From the NCBI RefSeq assembly GCF_013280595.1, contig NZ_JAAATY010000033.1:42033-106032 (forward strand): DNA of 64,000 bases, read 5' to 3'. Every line of letters begins with the position of its first letter. The stretch's first letter is position 1. Under the pieces are notes generated by a model that saw nothing but the letters and a program-made list of their open reading frames with translations, was not told where the DNA came from and made no database searches. Below are positions 1-9,989 of this stretch, in pieces. Both the position numbers and the translations under genes were made by a program. This DNA comes from Kibdelosporangium persicum (GTDB lineage Bacteria > Actinomycetota > Actinomycetes > Mycobacteriales > Pseudonocardiaceae).

Positions 1-485
1 AAAACGAAGGACTGGTGGAGGCGGCGTTCGTGGCCTCGGTCCCAACGGCCCTGGTCGTACTGCTGGCGACGATGATCACGGGAGTGAAAGCACATCGGCG
101 ACGGCGGCGTCGCCGTGCACGCGGCAACGCCGCGCGCGTCATGGGGGCATGGCAGGAAGCCGCGGATCGGCTGACCGAACGCGGCATTCCCACGTCAGGC
201 TCGCTCACCGCCAGCGAGATCGCGGCGCACGCAGTCGGTACGCTGGGTGATGCCGCGAACCCGTTGTCAGAACTAGCGCCGTTGGCCACCATGGCGGTGT
301 ACGCGCGCGACGAACCGGACGACGATGAGGTTCACCGGGCCTGGCAGCTCGAGGCGCAACTGCGGCGGCAGCTGTACCCGAGACGTTTCTCCGTGCGCCG
401 GCTTCGGGCGAGGCTCGATCCGCGGCCGGTCATCGCCGGGTGGCGGCAGGCCGGACAACTGGGGAGTCACCGAGATGATCATTGA
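1..485 (+). CDS. C-terminal part of a DUF4129/transglutaminase-type membrane protein (5' end outside window)
   Basis: The reading frame is open to the left edge, so only the last ~160 residues are present. They hold one hydrophobic segment (VPTALVVLLATMITGV), a strongly basic stretch of Arg residues, then a soluble helical tail. The pattern of 'VMGAWQEAADRL', a Gly-Ile-Pro turn, then 'LTASEIAAHA' resembles the DUF4129 tail found at the C terminus of TgpA-like membrane transglutaminases. In that family the segment lies in the cytoplasm after the last membrane helix. The family call is inferred from this short pattern only. The stop overlaps the next gene by 11 nt, which suggests translational coupling to the secreted protein downstream. 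Confidence 0.55.
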   Translation, partial: NEGLVEAAFVASVPTALVVLLATMITGVKAHRRRRRRRARGNAARVMGAWQEAADRLTERGIPTSGSLTASEIAAHAVGTLGDAANPLSELAPLATMAVYARDEPDDDEVHRAWQLEAQLRRQLYPRRFSVRRLRARLDPRPVIAGWRQAGQLGSHRDDH

Positions 486-3420
486 TCACGTGGTGCGTTG
501 GTTCAGCCCGATGTGGCGCGGACGGCGGGTGCTGGCGGGCATGGTCGCGGCCGCCACGGTGGCCACGGGAGTCATCGTCGGCTGGGATCATGCGGGTGAC
601 CGCGCCCCGCAGGTTCGGTTGCGGTCAGGCATCGCATGGGTCGCGTCCGACGAGACCGGGCAGCTCACGTTGCTGGACGGCGCTTCGGCGGCGGTGGCCG
701 GACAGGTCCAGGTCGGCCAGCCAGGCACGGACCTGGACGCCGTGCAGCAAGGGACGACTGGGTACGCCCTCAACCGCGCGGTCGGCTCGGTCGTCCGGGT
801 TGACGGGGCGACACTCGAGCTGTCCCGCCCGTTGGCGCCGGTCGCGAGGCCTGGCGCCCAGCTCAGCGTGTTCGCGACGCCGCACGCGCTCTACACGTTG
901 GACTCGGCGCGCGGACTGCTCGTGAAGGCGGATCCGGAGACGATGGAATCCCGGGGAGAACCGCACCAGCTGACCGCCGGTACCTCGGTGGACGAAGCCG
1001 TGATGGACGCCGACGGGCACCTCTGGGCGCTTGACCAGCGTTCCGGCGAACTGGTCTGGTTCTCCGACGGGACACGCCATTCGCGGCCGCAGGCCCATAC
1101 GCCCGGCAAGAGCAAGCTGACCACGACCGCGAACGGTCCTGCCGTGGTGGATTTGGCCCGTGGCACGGTGGAACTCCTGGACCCGAAGACCGGGGCGGTC
1201 CAGGAGTCGGTCACGGTGCCACTGCGGCCTGACGACACCGTGGCGGTGAGTGGGTCGTCACAAGAAGGCAGGCTGTTGATCGCGGTCGGGTCCCGCGGCC
1301 AGTTCCTGAGCTGTTCCTTCGACGCGGACGCGTGCACCGCTCCGGTCGAGGTGAGCCAGGGCCCGGCGGATCTCGGTGAGCCGGTCGAGGCGGACGGCCA
1401 CGTGGTGGTGCCGGACCACGCGACCGGCCGGATCTGGGTCATCGACCTGGCGAGCGGGCGGGTGGTGGCCGAGCGCCGGCTTTTCGAGGCCCCCGTGCGA
1501 TTCGAACTGCTCGCCCGGGACGGCGTGGTCTTCTACAACGACCCCGGCGGCGAGCAGGCCGGTGTCATCGACCCCGACGGCCGGATCCGGCCCATCACCA
1601 AATACCAGCCGGGGCAACGAACTCAACCCACGTCGTCGGGTGCGGCCACCTCCGGGCCAGGTGCGGCCGCACCAGTCAGCGGCGCACCGGTCAGCGGGGC
1701 ACCACCTGCGACCGGGCCGCGCGGGGGTACTCCCGGCGATTCACGGCCCGGCACGCCGTCCGCCCCGGCGTTGTCCATCACGATCAGCCCACGCGACCGG
1801 GGACTTGTCGGTGACGAGTTCCAGTTCACCGTGACAGCCAGAGGCACGGTTCTGTTCGATACACAATGGACATTCGGGGACGGCGCCGGGGCGAAGGGCA
1901 CCAGGGTCCGGCACAAGTACGACCGTGCTGGGACGTACACAGTCGCTGTCGCGGCGCGCGCACGCCACGGGCAGGCTGTCAACGCGTCCGCGCAGGTCGT
2001 CGTCGACGCGCTGGACGCGCCGCCGCGGATCGTGCGGATCGCCGTCGAGCCCGAGACGCCCCGGGTCGGTGAGCAGGTGCGGTTCAGTGCCGAACTGGCC
2101 GGGATGCGCCCGCAGATCACGGCGTGGTCCGTGACCGGTGAAGCAGGCACTGAGGCCACGTCGAACGAGCCGGTGTTCCAGCACGTGTTCACCAAACCAG
2201 GCACCTACACCGCGACGCACACCGTGACCGCCGGTGCCACCACGGTTCAGTCGTCCAAGCAGTTCACCGTGACGCCCGAGACGCGCGAAGTGCGTTGTGG
2301 AGACGTCATCAGGGCTGACGTCGTGCTGACGAAGGACCTCAACTGCACCGGTGACGTGGGCCTGAAGATCGCCGCCAGCGACGTCGTCCTGGACCTGGGT
2401 GGCCACAAGATCGCCACGGACAACGCTCAGGCGCCGCGGAAGGGGATCGTGCTCGCGGGATCGGAGCCCATCAGGAACATCACCATTCGCAATGGCTCGA
2501 TCACCCAGTTCCGTACCGGCATCGAAATAATCGACGTCGCCGACGTCACCATCGCCAACGCGACCGTGGCGGGAGCGACGGTGCCCTTGGACGAGGAAGT
2601 CTTCGGGATCTACGGCGAGAAGGCCCGCAACGTCCAGCTGCGCAGTACGACGCTGCGGGCCTACAACCCGTTCTTGTTCGACAACGGGTCCTCGGTCGCC
2701 TTTGTCGGCTCGAGTGTCGTGGGTGACGACGGCTGGGGTGGTGCGTACTGCCGGAACGGCACTTCGTGTCTTTTTTCGGAGGGGAGCGACATTCAGACCA
2801 GGTATCTCAACTGTGGCGGTTCGGAGCGGGACAGCTCGACGTTCCGTATCGACTCGAGCGAAGTGGTGCTCGTCGAGTTCTTTGGCGCCGCCTGTGCTGA
2901 GACCGTGGTCACCAACAGCCTGATCAAAGGGCTCATCAATGTGGACGGCGACAAGAACTTCGTCAGCAGGAACGTGATGGACAACAATCCCACCATGGTG
3001 GTGCGTGGCGAGTTCGTCGTTGCGGACAACGTTTTCAGTGGTGCGCAAACCCAAGGATTGAACATCGAGGACGGGTATCGCATCGGAATCAAAGGGGAGG
3101 TGGTGAGGAACACCATAACAGGAAGCCGGGGGTATGGCCTGCACGTGCAACAGCACATGCCAGACGAGCCGGTCGGGTCGCTGATAATCTCGCAGAACAA
3201 GTTCATTTCCAACGGTCTAGACCCGGAGCATCCGGTATACGGCCGTGACGGTCTTCGGATCGAGGAGCTCATTCCTGGTACGCATGTCGAGGTGTCCGAC
3301 AACTACGCGGAGAACAACGGCGAATACGGCATGATCGCTCCCCCGGGGACCGTGACGATCGACCTTCGGAACAGCGAGACAGGCAACCCGAAAGGCTGTC
3401 TGAACATCACCTGTGACTAG
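475..3420 (+). CDS. Membrane-anchored/secreted beta-propeller, PKD and right-handed beta-helix protein
   Basis: 981 aa from ATG 475, preceded by GGGGAG; an upstream in-frame extension is non-homologous overlap. An N-terminal transmembrane or signal-anchor helix (~residues 22-40) follows a basic segment. Next comes a ~350-residue repeat region of propeller type ('VASDETGQLTLLDG', 'MDADGHLWALD'). A Ser/Pro/Gly linker (~380-430) leads to two PKD-like domains; the first has the classic 'WTFGDG...YDRAGTYTV' signature. The C-terminal ~320 residues look like a NosD-type parallel beta-helix ('VVLDLGGHKI', repeated N-x-I-T/V steps). Such proteins act outside the cell in adhesion or glycan binding; no catalytic residues are evident. 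The gene converges on the TIR gene with only 10 bp between stops. Confidence 0.85.
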   Translation: MIIDHVVRWFSPMWRGRRVLAGMVAAATVATGVIVGWDHAGDRAPQVRLRSGIAWVASDETGQLTLLDGASAAVAGQVQVGQPGTDLDAVQQGTTGYALNRAVGSVVRVDGATLELSRPLAPVARPGAQLSVFATPHALYTLDSARGLLVKADPETMESRGEPHQLTAGTSVDEAVMDADGHLWALDQRSGELVWFSDGTRHSRPQAHTPGKSKLTTTANGPAVVDLARGTVELLDPKTGAVQESVTVPLRPDDTVAVSGSSQEGRLLIAVGSRGQFLSCSFDADACTAPVEVSQGPADLGEPVEADGHVVVPDHATGRIWVIDLASGRVVAERRLFEAPVRFELLARDGVVFYNDPGGEQAGVIDPDGRIRPITKYQPGQRTQPTSSGAATSGPGAAAPVSGAPVSGAPPATGPRGGTPGDSRPGTPSAPALSITISPRDRGLVGDEFQFTVTARGTVLFDTQWTFGDGAGAKGTRVRHKYDRAGTYTVAVAARARHGQAVNASAQVVVDALDAPPRIVRIAVEPETPRVGEQVRFSAELAGMRPQITAWSVTGEAGTEATSNEPVFQHVFTKPGTYTATHTVTAGATTVQSSKQFTVTPETREVRCGDVIRADVVLTKDLNCTGDVGLKIAASDVVLDLGGHKIATDNAQAPRKGIVLAGSEPIRNITIRNGSITQFRTGIEIIDVADVTIANATVAGATVPLDEEVFGIYGEKARNVQLRSTTLRAYNPFLFDNGSSVAFVGSSVVGDDGWGGAYCRNGTSCLFSEGSDIQTRYLNCGGSERDSSTFRIDSSEVVLVEFFGAACAETVVTNSLIKGLINVDGDKNFVSRNVMDNNPTMVVRGEFVVADNVFSGAQTQGLNIEDGYRIGIKGEVVRNTITGSRGYGLHVQQHMPDEPVGSLIISQNKFISNGLDPEHPVYGRDGLRIEELIPGTHVEVSDNYAENNGEYGMIAPPGTVTIDLRNSETGNPKGCLNITCD

Positions 3421-3430
3421 GGTGTTTCGC

Positions 3431-6400
3431 TCAGCGCGGGGACGTGCACGGCGATGTGGGATCGGCTCCGGCGGGAAGGAGTTCCCGTTCTTCGGGCCGG
3501 TAGTCGCGATTGTTGATACGGCACAGCTGGTCAAGCCAGTGCTGCGGGGTCATGTCGATGGCCACCGGCCTGTTCGCGGTGGCGGCCACCAGGACGTTGT
3601 CGCGCAACGACCAACTGCTCGGAAGCCCGGGAGTGCGGAAGCTGCCGACACCGATCCCGGTTTCCGGATCCCAGATCCGCACGGTGCCGTTTCCGGCGTC
3701 GGCGATCAGCTTGCCGTCAGCGGAGAACGCCACCAGCGACAGGTCACCGGGCATCGGTCTGGGCAGCGGTCTCGGGTCGCCGTCCTCCGGAGTCCACAAC
3801 TCGATCAGTCCGTCGTTGCGGTAGTGCAGCGCGACCCGCTCAAGGAGCTCTTCGGAGACCACGGCGGCGGCCTGGCTGCCCGGCCGGGGTTGCAGGGACC
3901 GCACGAGCCGGCCTTCGCGCACGTCCCATATCTCGGCGCCGTCCGGCGACGTGACGAGCATCCGGCTGGACCCTCCGGGCAACGGTATGGCGATGGCACG
4001 CCGAGAGAACTCGTACGACTTCGATCCGTCCGCGCTGCGCAGCTCGTGGTCATCGGTGATCTGCTCACCGGTGCTGACTCGCCAGGTGATGACTTTCGCC
4101 GCGTGCACCAAGGCCACTTCGTCGTCGACGATGGGAACGATGGACGTCTCGAAGGTCACTCCCGTGTAGTTCGGCGGGACGATTCGCCGTCGGACGGCGA
4201 AGTCGGTGGTGGACAGCACCACCAGTTCGCCCGCTTCGCCGACCGCGAGCAGCCACTTGCTGTCCTTGCTGAAGGTCAGCCGGGGGTTTTTCGCCAGCCG
4301 GAGCCTGCCCGTGGTGGTCTCCGGTCCGCCGGCCTGCCGTCGCCGCGTGGTCATGTCGATCGCGAGCAGCCCCTGCTCGGTCATCGTGACCAGCAGGCGT
4401 CCGTCCGGGCTGAGCGCGGTGAAACCGGGTGCCGCCGGAGGAGCGGACTGGGTGAAGTCGTCGACCGGCCCGGTCGCACGGAACCGGAACAGGGTGCCGT
4501 CCGTGCCGAACATGAACACCGTCGGCGGACCTGAACCGTTCGGCACCACCATGATGGGTTCCGTGTTGTACCGCGTGAGGTCGTTCTCCGGTTGCCGGTA
4601 GGGCTTGGGCGGGCACTGGAGTGCGTAAGTGTCGCCGGTGGCCAGGTCGATCAGGACGAGGTGCCGGAAGGACGCTTGGGACGAGCCGTCGTCGACCACG
4701 GCGTATCTGCCGCTCAGGTCCGTGAGGCCCTGGGCGGTGGCTGCCGGGCACCCGGGCGTGTACCTGCTGAGGCGAACCGCGTCGGTGGCCGAGTCCAGGA
4801 TGGACAGTCGATGGTCCTGGCACTCGGCGGTCACGCCGTCCGGTGTGACGAAGTCCGCGGCGGTTTCCCGCAGGACGGCACCCGTGCCCAAGTCGCGCAG
4901 GACGTTGTGCCATGTCCCATCGACGTGCTGTTCACCGAACCACGCGCTCTTGCCGTCCGGTTCGACTCGCTGCACGGCAATGGCTTCGACAGGCGGTCCC
5001 GCGGTGAAACCGTTCGTCGCCGGTTGGCGCTGCAGGACGTCCCATACTTCGACGGAGTTCGACGCCCCCGGTCCGGATCGCTGTGACGTCACCACGAACA
5101 GCCCGCCGTCCGGGGAGAAAGCCGCGCTGGAAAGCCTGCTCGGGTGCTCGGTCTGGGCTGGACCGGCAGCGGACCGCAGCGGCAGCGAACCGCTGCGCTG
5201 GCTGACGTCCCAGAGCGAGACACTGCTGCGGTCGTCGGTCACCGCGAGCCAACGGCCGTCCGGGCTCACCAGGATCTCCTGCTGGTCGGGGATGGTGGCC
5301 ACGAACCAGCTCCGGGGCGCGGGCCCGAACAGGCCGGTCCACACGGTGATCTTGCCATCCGCTTCCGCGACCGCCGTCACTTGGCCGTCCTCGCTGGTGG
5401 AGACCCCGTCCACGGTTCCCGACCAGAGGCCCGACCGGACTTCGTCCGCCGCGGCGAACTTGAGGTACTGCTGCAGCAGGGCCGCGTACGCCTCGGGCCG
5501 GCTCGGGTCGTGGTACCAGGCCGCTTGGGCGAACTGCAGCGCTGCCAGGGGATTGGTGTCGCTGCGCCGCAACGCCTCCTGGCCCAGGGAAACCGCCGCG
5601 GCCTGCCGCAGTTGGTCGGTGAGTTCGTTGTTGCGGTTGAGGGCAACCGCGGCGGATACGGTGGCGACGAGCGCGAGCACCGCGATCAAGGCGGTTGTCA
5701 TGCGCCAGCGACGGGTTCCGCGGCGCTCGTGGGTGTGGCTGGCGGTGATGTACGCGCGTTCGTCGTCGGTGAAGCCGGACGGGTTCTTGGCCAGCCAGTC
5801 CTGGGCTGTGGCAAGAGATGCGCCACGCAGCAGGGTGCTCTGATCGTTGTGCTGTCGCCACTGCTCGAGCGCGATCCTGAGTTGTTCCTGCCATGACCGG
5901 AAATCCCGGGCGGCGATCAGCCATTCCCGCAGCCGCGGCCATTGCTGCACGAGGTCCTCGTGGGCCAGCGCGACCACCTCGGCCTGACCGGGGTCATGCC
6001 GCAGGACCACCAGGTGGTGGTGGGCGAGTATCCGCGCCAGGCTGCGGGACGCGGGCTCCAGCCGGTCGAGCTGGGCCGGGGTCAGGGTGAACGTCCCGTC
6101 GTCGCCCGGCCTGGCCAGCTGCACGAGCAGCCGTTCGGCGAGCTTCTGCTCGTCCGGCACCAGTTGCCGGTCGTAGACCTCCTGGGCGTACACGGCCAAC
6201 GGCCCGGCCACCCCGCCCTGCTCGTCGTACATGCGGTGGGTCAGCGTGCCGCCTTGATGCGACTCCCACAGCCGCGTCAACGCGAACTCCACGATCGGCA
6301 ACTGGCCGGGAGCGTCCGTCGCGTCGGCGATGATCCGGTCGACAAGACCCGGTTCGAACGTCACGAGCGGCAGGTCGGCCGGTCCCGTGATCGCTTCCCG

Positions 6401-8191
6401 CAGCTCCGCGGGCCCCATCCTGGGCAACGGCAGGCACTGCGGCGCCGGGGTGAACTCGGCGGGGAGCAGGTCGCCGAGATCCGCCGACCGTGCCGTGAAC
6501 ACGGCCCGCAGTGCCGGTGTCGTCGCAGGTCGAGGCGGTGCCGCCCGCAGCAGCGCGGCCACGAGTTCGAGCAGTTCCCGTGCCGCGTCCGGGTCGGCCT
6601 CGACAAGTTCCTCGAACTGGTCCACGAACAGCACCAGGTGCCCGGCCTTCTGGACGATCGCGTCGGCCAGCGAGGCGATGTCCCGAGTGGTCGGCTCGTA
6701 GCCCAGGACCGGCGCCAGGGCACGGGCCAGCAGTTCGCGCGGTTGCGCGCCCGCGGCCGGCCGGAACGTCGCCAGCGCGATGTCGTGCCGGCGTAGCAAG
6801 GGAAAGAGCCCGGCCCGGATCAGCGACGACTTCCCGCTCCCGGACGCCCCGGTGACCAGGACCAAGGGGTGCTGGTCCACGAGCGCACTGAGTTGCCGGA
6901 TCTGCGGGTCACGGCCGCGGAAGAATCTCGCGTCCTGCTCCTGGAACGGCTGCAGGCCGCGATACGGGGACTCAGGCCGCGCGGCACGGTGCAGTTCCGG
7001 GTCCGGCTTGGTCCCGTTCGTGGTGAGCACCGACACGAGCGCGGTGGCGTGGATCGTCCGGACGGACGCGTAACGCGGATTGTCCAGATCGGACGGTGGC
7101 GTACGGCCGGTCGCGGGGAGACTGAGGTAGTCGGTGTACGCGGCCGCCGCGCGGAGGAACTCCGCCTGGCGTTCGGCGACGGTCGGGGCCAGTGGTGCGA
7201 GAGGACGTTCGTCGATCGTCCGGAACAACGTGCTGACGCGATCGTCGGTATGGGTGCGCAACCGCCGTAGCCACTCGTCGGTGTCCCGGCTGAGCAGCAG
7301 CAGCCGCGCGGGCGGGAACGTGGGGGAGCGCTCCGTCAACGCCGCCGCCATGGCGTGGACCTGCTCGAAGCGGGTCTCGGCGTGGTCGATGACCGCCAGC
7401 AGCGGGCTGCCGGTCCTGCTCAGGTTGATCAGGTCGGCGATGGCGGCGTTGTCGTGCACGGCACCGGCGACCCAGCCGTGCGCGGTCATGTCCTGGCACA
7501 ACTGCTGGGCCAGACGTGTCTTTCCCTGCCCGGCGGGCCCGGTGATCACGTGCGCCGACACCGGTTTCGGCGCGCCGAGCCGGGCCTTGAGGTCGGCGAG
7601 TTCGGTCTCCCGCCCGCCGAAGGGCACCAGTTGGTACTCGGGACGCAGCCACGCACTGGGCTCGAGGTTCGGGCTGGGCGGATTCGAGGTGGGCGACGAG
7701 GGGGCGGCGAAGACCCGGTTGAGCACCAGCCCGGGGACGAGGTCGCCCAGTTCGTCGACCAGCCGGGCGAGGTCACGGGTGTCGTTGCGGTGGCTGAGCC
7801 GCAGGAACTGACAACGCGCCAGCGGCGCCAGGTCGGCGGGCAGTTCCGGCTCGGCGAGGCCGATGGTGTGGTCGAGGAACACCGGGATCACCCGCAGGCC
7901 GTACCGGAACGCCTCCGCGATCTCCCGGTGCACCCAGTCGTCCGTGCCGTCGACCTCACGGCGGCGCTGCCGGTCGGTGACCGAGTGCCAGCGCGGCCCG
8001 ATCACCGCGAGCAGGACGTCGGACTGCCTGAGCCGTTCCAGTATCTTCTGCGCGAAGTCCTCACCAGGGCGGATCGACCTGCTGGCGAGGAACACGTGCT
8101 CCGCGCCGAACCGGGCCACGAGCACCCTCGTGATCAGCGTCGCCGCGAACTCGCCGTCGCCGGTGCGGTAGTTGATGAATACACCACCCAC
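3431..8191 (-). CDS. TIR - AAA/STAND - nSTAND1 - transmembrane - WD40 protein
   Basis: About 1586 aa from GTG 8191, preceded by GGGGGA; a GTG at 8209 is possible but adds only six residues. The N terminus is a TIR domain (~3-150: 'GVFINYRTGD', 'DVLLAVIGPRW', and 'DWVHREI' supplying the Glu that is catalytic in TIR NADases). A first NTPase follows with Walker A GPAGQGKT (~218). A second NTPase of nSTAND1 type has Walker A GASGSGKSS (~448) and Walker B-like 'LVLFVDQFEE'. One transmembrane helix (~826-848) precedes a WD40-like beta-propeller ('SPDGRWLAVTDD', 'SADGKLIADAGNGTVRIWD'). Known STAND proteins use propellers to sense ligands and the N-terminal effector to signal. A role in stress sensing or phage defence is inference. 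It lies 73 nt downstream of, and on the same strand as, an XRE regulator. Confidence 0.9.
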   Translation of the reverse strand: MGGVFINYRTGDGEFAATLITRVLVARFGAEHVFLASRSIRPGEDFAQKILERLRQSDVLLAVIGPRWHSVTDRQRRREVDGTDDWVHREIAEAFRYGLRVIPVFLDHTIGLAEPELPADLAPLARCQFLRLSHRNDTRDLARLVDELGDLVPGLVLNRVFAAPSSPTSNPPSPNLEPSAWLRPEYQLVPFGGRETELADLKARLGAPKPVSAHVITGPAGQGKTRLAQQLCQDMTAHGWVAGAVHDNAAIADLINLSRTGSPLLAVIDHAETRFEQVHAMAAALTERSPTFPPARLLLLSRDTDEWLRRLRTHTDDRVSTLFRTIDERPLAPLAPTVAERQAEFLRAAAAYTDYLSLPATGRTPPSDLDNPRYASVRTIHATALVSVLTTNGTKPDPELHRAARPESPYRGLQPFQEQDARFFRGRDPQIRQLSALVDQHPLVLVTGASGSGKSSLIRAGLFPLLRRHDIALATFRPAAGAQPRELLARALAPVLGYEPTTRDIASLADAIVQKAGHLVLFVDQFEELVEADPDAARELLELVAALLRAAPPRPATTPALRAVFTARSADLGDLLPAEFTPAPQCLPLPRMGPAELREAITGPADLPLVTFEPGLVDRIIADATDAPGQLPIVEFALTRLWESHQGGTLTHRMYDEQGGVAGPLAVYAQEVYDRQLVPDEQKLAERLLVQLARPGDDGTFTLTPAQLDRLEPASRSLARILAHHHLVVLRHDPGQAEVVALAHEDLVQQWPRLREWLIAARDFRSWQEQLRIALEQWRQHNDQSTLLRGASLATAQDWLAKNPSGFTDDERAYITASHTHERRGTRRWRMTTALIAVLALVATVSAAVALNRNNELTDQLRQAAAVSLGQEALRRSDTNPLAALQFAQAAWYHDPSRPEAYAALLQQYLKFAAADEVRSGLWSGTVDGVSTSEDGQVTAVAEADGKITVWTGLFGPAPRSWFVATIPDQQEILVSPDGRWLAVTDDRSSVSLWDVSQRSGSLPLRSAAGPAQTEHPSRLSSAAFSPDGGLFVVTSQRSGPGASNSVEVWDVLQRQPATNGFTAGPPVEAIAVQRVEPDGKSAWFGEQHVDGTWHNVLRDLGTGAVLRETAADFVTPDGVTAECQDHRLSILDSATDAVRLSRYTPGCPAATAQGLTDLSGRYAVVDDGSSQASFRHLVLIDLATGDTYALQCPPKPYRQPENDLTRYNTEPIMVVPNGSGPPTVFMFGTDGTLFRFRATGPVDDFTQSAPPAAPGFTALSPDGRLLVTMTEQGLLAIDMTTRRRQAGGPETTTGRLRLAKNPRLTFSKDSKWLLAVGEAGELVVLSTTDFAVRRRIVPPNYTGVTFETSIVPIVDDEVALVHAAKVITWRVSTGEQITDDHELRSADGSKSYEFSRRAIAIPLPGGSSRMLVTSPDGAEIWDVREGRLVRSLQPRPGSQAAAVVSEELLERVALHYRNDGLIELWTPEDGDPRPLPRPMPGDLSLVAFSADGKLIADAGNGTVRIWDPETGIGVGSFRTPGLPSSWSLRDNVLVAATANRPVAIDMTPQHWLDQLCRINNRDYRPEERELLPAGADPTSPCTSPR

Positions 8192-8264
8192 GTGACATCC
8201 CCCGCGCACCGTGACCTGATGAGCCGTCGCTCACGGTGTCGAGGCTAGCCGGGGTGGCAAGGAG

Positions 8265-9581
8265 TCAGCCGATCGGACTACGCAAAGTCTCGTTGAGCCG
8301 CGGGAACAGCTCACGCACGGGCTGATGCGTCTGGTACCGGGCGAAAGAACGGGCGAGCCGGCGCAGGTCCACGCGGATGGTCGCCGAGTCCACCACCTCC
8401 GCGGTGTTGAGCACCTGATGGGTCAGCGTGACGGCGTGGTCGACCTCGCCTGCCGTGGCATAGGCCAGCGCCCGGCGGGCGCCGAAGCGGGCGTGCACCC
8501 GGCGGGCACTGTCGGGGACCAGACTCAGCTGCCGGTCGAGCACCTCACCGGCCTGCTCGCTGCGGCCGAGGTCGTGCAGGCACCAGCCGGTCACCATGGC
8601 CTGCTGCCGATGGCTGGTCACCGACGCCGGGCCGAGCGCCATACCGTCCGAGGTCTCGTCCGCGGCCTTGGCCAGCAGGTGCTCGGCGCGGTCGAGCGCA
8701 CGGAAGCACTGGTCGGGATCGCAGGCCAGGGCGTGGCCCTGCGCCTCCCGCAAGGCGGCCAGGCCCTGGATCCGCAGCGGCGTGGCCGGATCGGCCTGGG
8801 CCTGCTGGGCTAGTTCGATGGTGCCCGCGGCGTCGTCACGGTAGAGCGTGATCAGCGCCTGCCGGATCAGGGCGTACGTCTTCAGTTCGGTGTCGCCCGC
8901 GGCCGTGGCCAGGTCGACCGCGGTGCGGGTCCACCACAGCGACCCCCGGTCGTCACCGGCTTCCTGGGTCATCCACCCGGCGTACTCGGCATACCGGGAG
9001 GCCAGCCGCAGCAGTTCCACGCGGGTCGGGGAGGACGCCTTGGCCGCCATGCCGCGCAGTGTGTGGGTCTGGGCGATGACGGTCGGCAGCACCACGCTGG
9101 GACCCGCGATCTGACCCAGCTTGCGCGTCTGCTCGAACAGGGTCCGGAATGCCGTGATCGTGCCGTTCTGCTGGGCCGCCGCGGCCGACGCGCCGCTGGT
9201 GCCCAGGCTCAGGCCCAGCAGCGAAGCGGCCCCCACCGTCAGTGCCTCACGGCGACGCATCGGCACCATCCGGCTCGTCCCGTCCGGTTCCATGCTCATC
9301 ACCCATACCTCGCCGTCCTGTTCGGGTTCGGCACTCGGTGACGGGCTCGGAGGTTGTTCGTTGGTGGCCACCGCGACCAGCGCGACCAGTCGGCCACCGG
9401 CGTCGAGGACCGCGTCGCAGCGTCGGGCGAGGTCAGCGCCGGGCGGCTTGTCGCCGGTCTCGATCTTGCCGAGATAGCCCTTGCTGTAGTGCACCCGCCT
9501 GGCGAACTCGGCCAGTGACAACCCGGCAGCCGTCCGCCGACGCCGCAACTCCGCACCGAAAGTTGCCGGCTGTTCAGACAT
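8265..9581 (-). CDS. XRE-family transcriptional regulator with C-terminal TPR-like region
   Basis: 438 aa from ATG 9581, with AGGCAGG upstream. Residues ~8-65 form a Cro/CI-type helix-turn-helix ('FGAELRRRRTAAGLSLAEFA', then 'YSKGYLGKIETG'). After a linker there is an odd internal 'MRRREALTVGAASLLGLSLG' segment that looks like a Tat signal but lies inside the protein. The same arrangement is common in a large actinomycete XRE family. The rest is alpha-helical and TPR-like ('AQGHALACDPDQCFRALDRA'). It probably binds DNA and senses a ligand through the helical repeats. It may control itself and the TIR gene 73 nt downstream, or the RiPP-like operon that diverges from it; neither is shown by the sequence. 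Confidence 0.85.
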   Translation of the reverse strand: MSEQPATFGAELRRRRTAAGLSLAEFARRVHYSKGYLGKIETGDKPPGADLARRCDAVLDAGGRLVALVAVATNEQPPSPSPSAEPEQDGEVWVMSMEPDGTSRMVPMRRREALTVGAASLLGLSLGTSGASAAAAQQNGTITAFRTLFEQTRKLGQIAGPSVVLPTVIAQTHTLRGMAAKASSPTRVELLRLASRYAEYAGWMTQEAGDDRGSLWWTRTAVDLATAAGDTELKTYALIRQALITLYRDDAAGTIELAQQAQADPATPLRIQGLAALREAQGHALACDPDQCFRALDRAEHLLAKAADETSDGMALGPASVTSHRQQAMVTGWCLHDLGRSEQAGEVLDRQLSLVPDSARRVHARFGARRALAYATAGEVDHAVTLTHQVLNTAEVVDSATIRVDLRRLARSFARYQTHQPVRELFPRLNETLRSPIG

Positions 9582-9989
9582 CTGAAGACACCTGCCTCGA
9601 CCGCGTTCCCCCGAAGCACGGCGAGCGATTCGGCTCCCGGCGAAGACGCGCACTGACCGCTGCGACCACTGGCTCGTCAGGTTACCAGTGCGGCGTGGGT
9701 CGTCACGCGAATTCGCCATGGCCCGCGTTCACTCCCGAGGCACTGTCGCCGGTGAATGTCGTTCTCGCATGCCGGTCAGTCTGGTCCGCCGCGGCCGTCG
9801 TGCGACCGCGTCGCCCGGCTCCCGTCGGCTCAGGAGACGGGAGCCGCACTGACGAGAGGTCGTGGGGGGTTCATGCTGGCTAGCAGACAGGCCGGACCTG
9901 TCGGAAACACCAAAGGGGGTGCCGCGGGAGCAGAGCGATACCGTGGGGGTGCTCTGCTACCGCGGCGGGGGATGGGGGGCCGTTCGGCC
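9582..9989. other. Intergenic region with two hairpins, no supported gene
   Basis: No open frame here has protein-like composition and a ribosome binding site; the frames that exist are antisense shadows. The stretch holds the promoter side of the XRE regulator. It also contains two perfect inverted repeats: an 11-bp stem (9816-9846) and 8-bp arms at 9929-9936 and 9951-9958 around a 14-nt loop. Both lie just beyond the 3' end of the minus-strand monooxygenase remnant, so they could be its transcription terminators. Confidence 0.6.
9816..9846 (-). terminator. Candidate intrinsic terminator (11-bp stem)
   Basis: Arms 9816-9826 and 9836-9846 are perfectly complementary around a 9-nt loop. It lies ~140 nt beyond the end of the minus-strand remnant at 9990. 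There is no clear U-tract, which is common for actinobacterial terminators. Confidence 0.45.

Noticed and set aside
1741..3156. 471-residue minus-strand frame opposite the beta-helix protein
   Set aside because: Composition is that of an antisense frame, with no start signal; the plus strand has clear PKD and beta-helix repeats.
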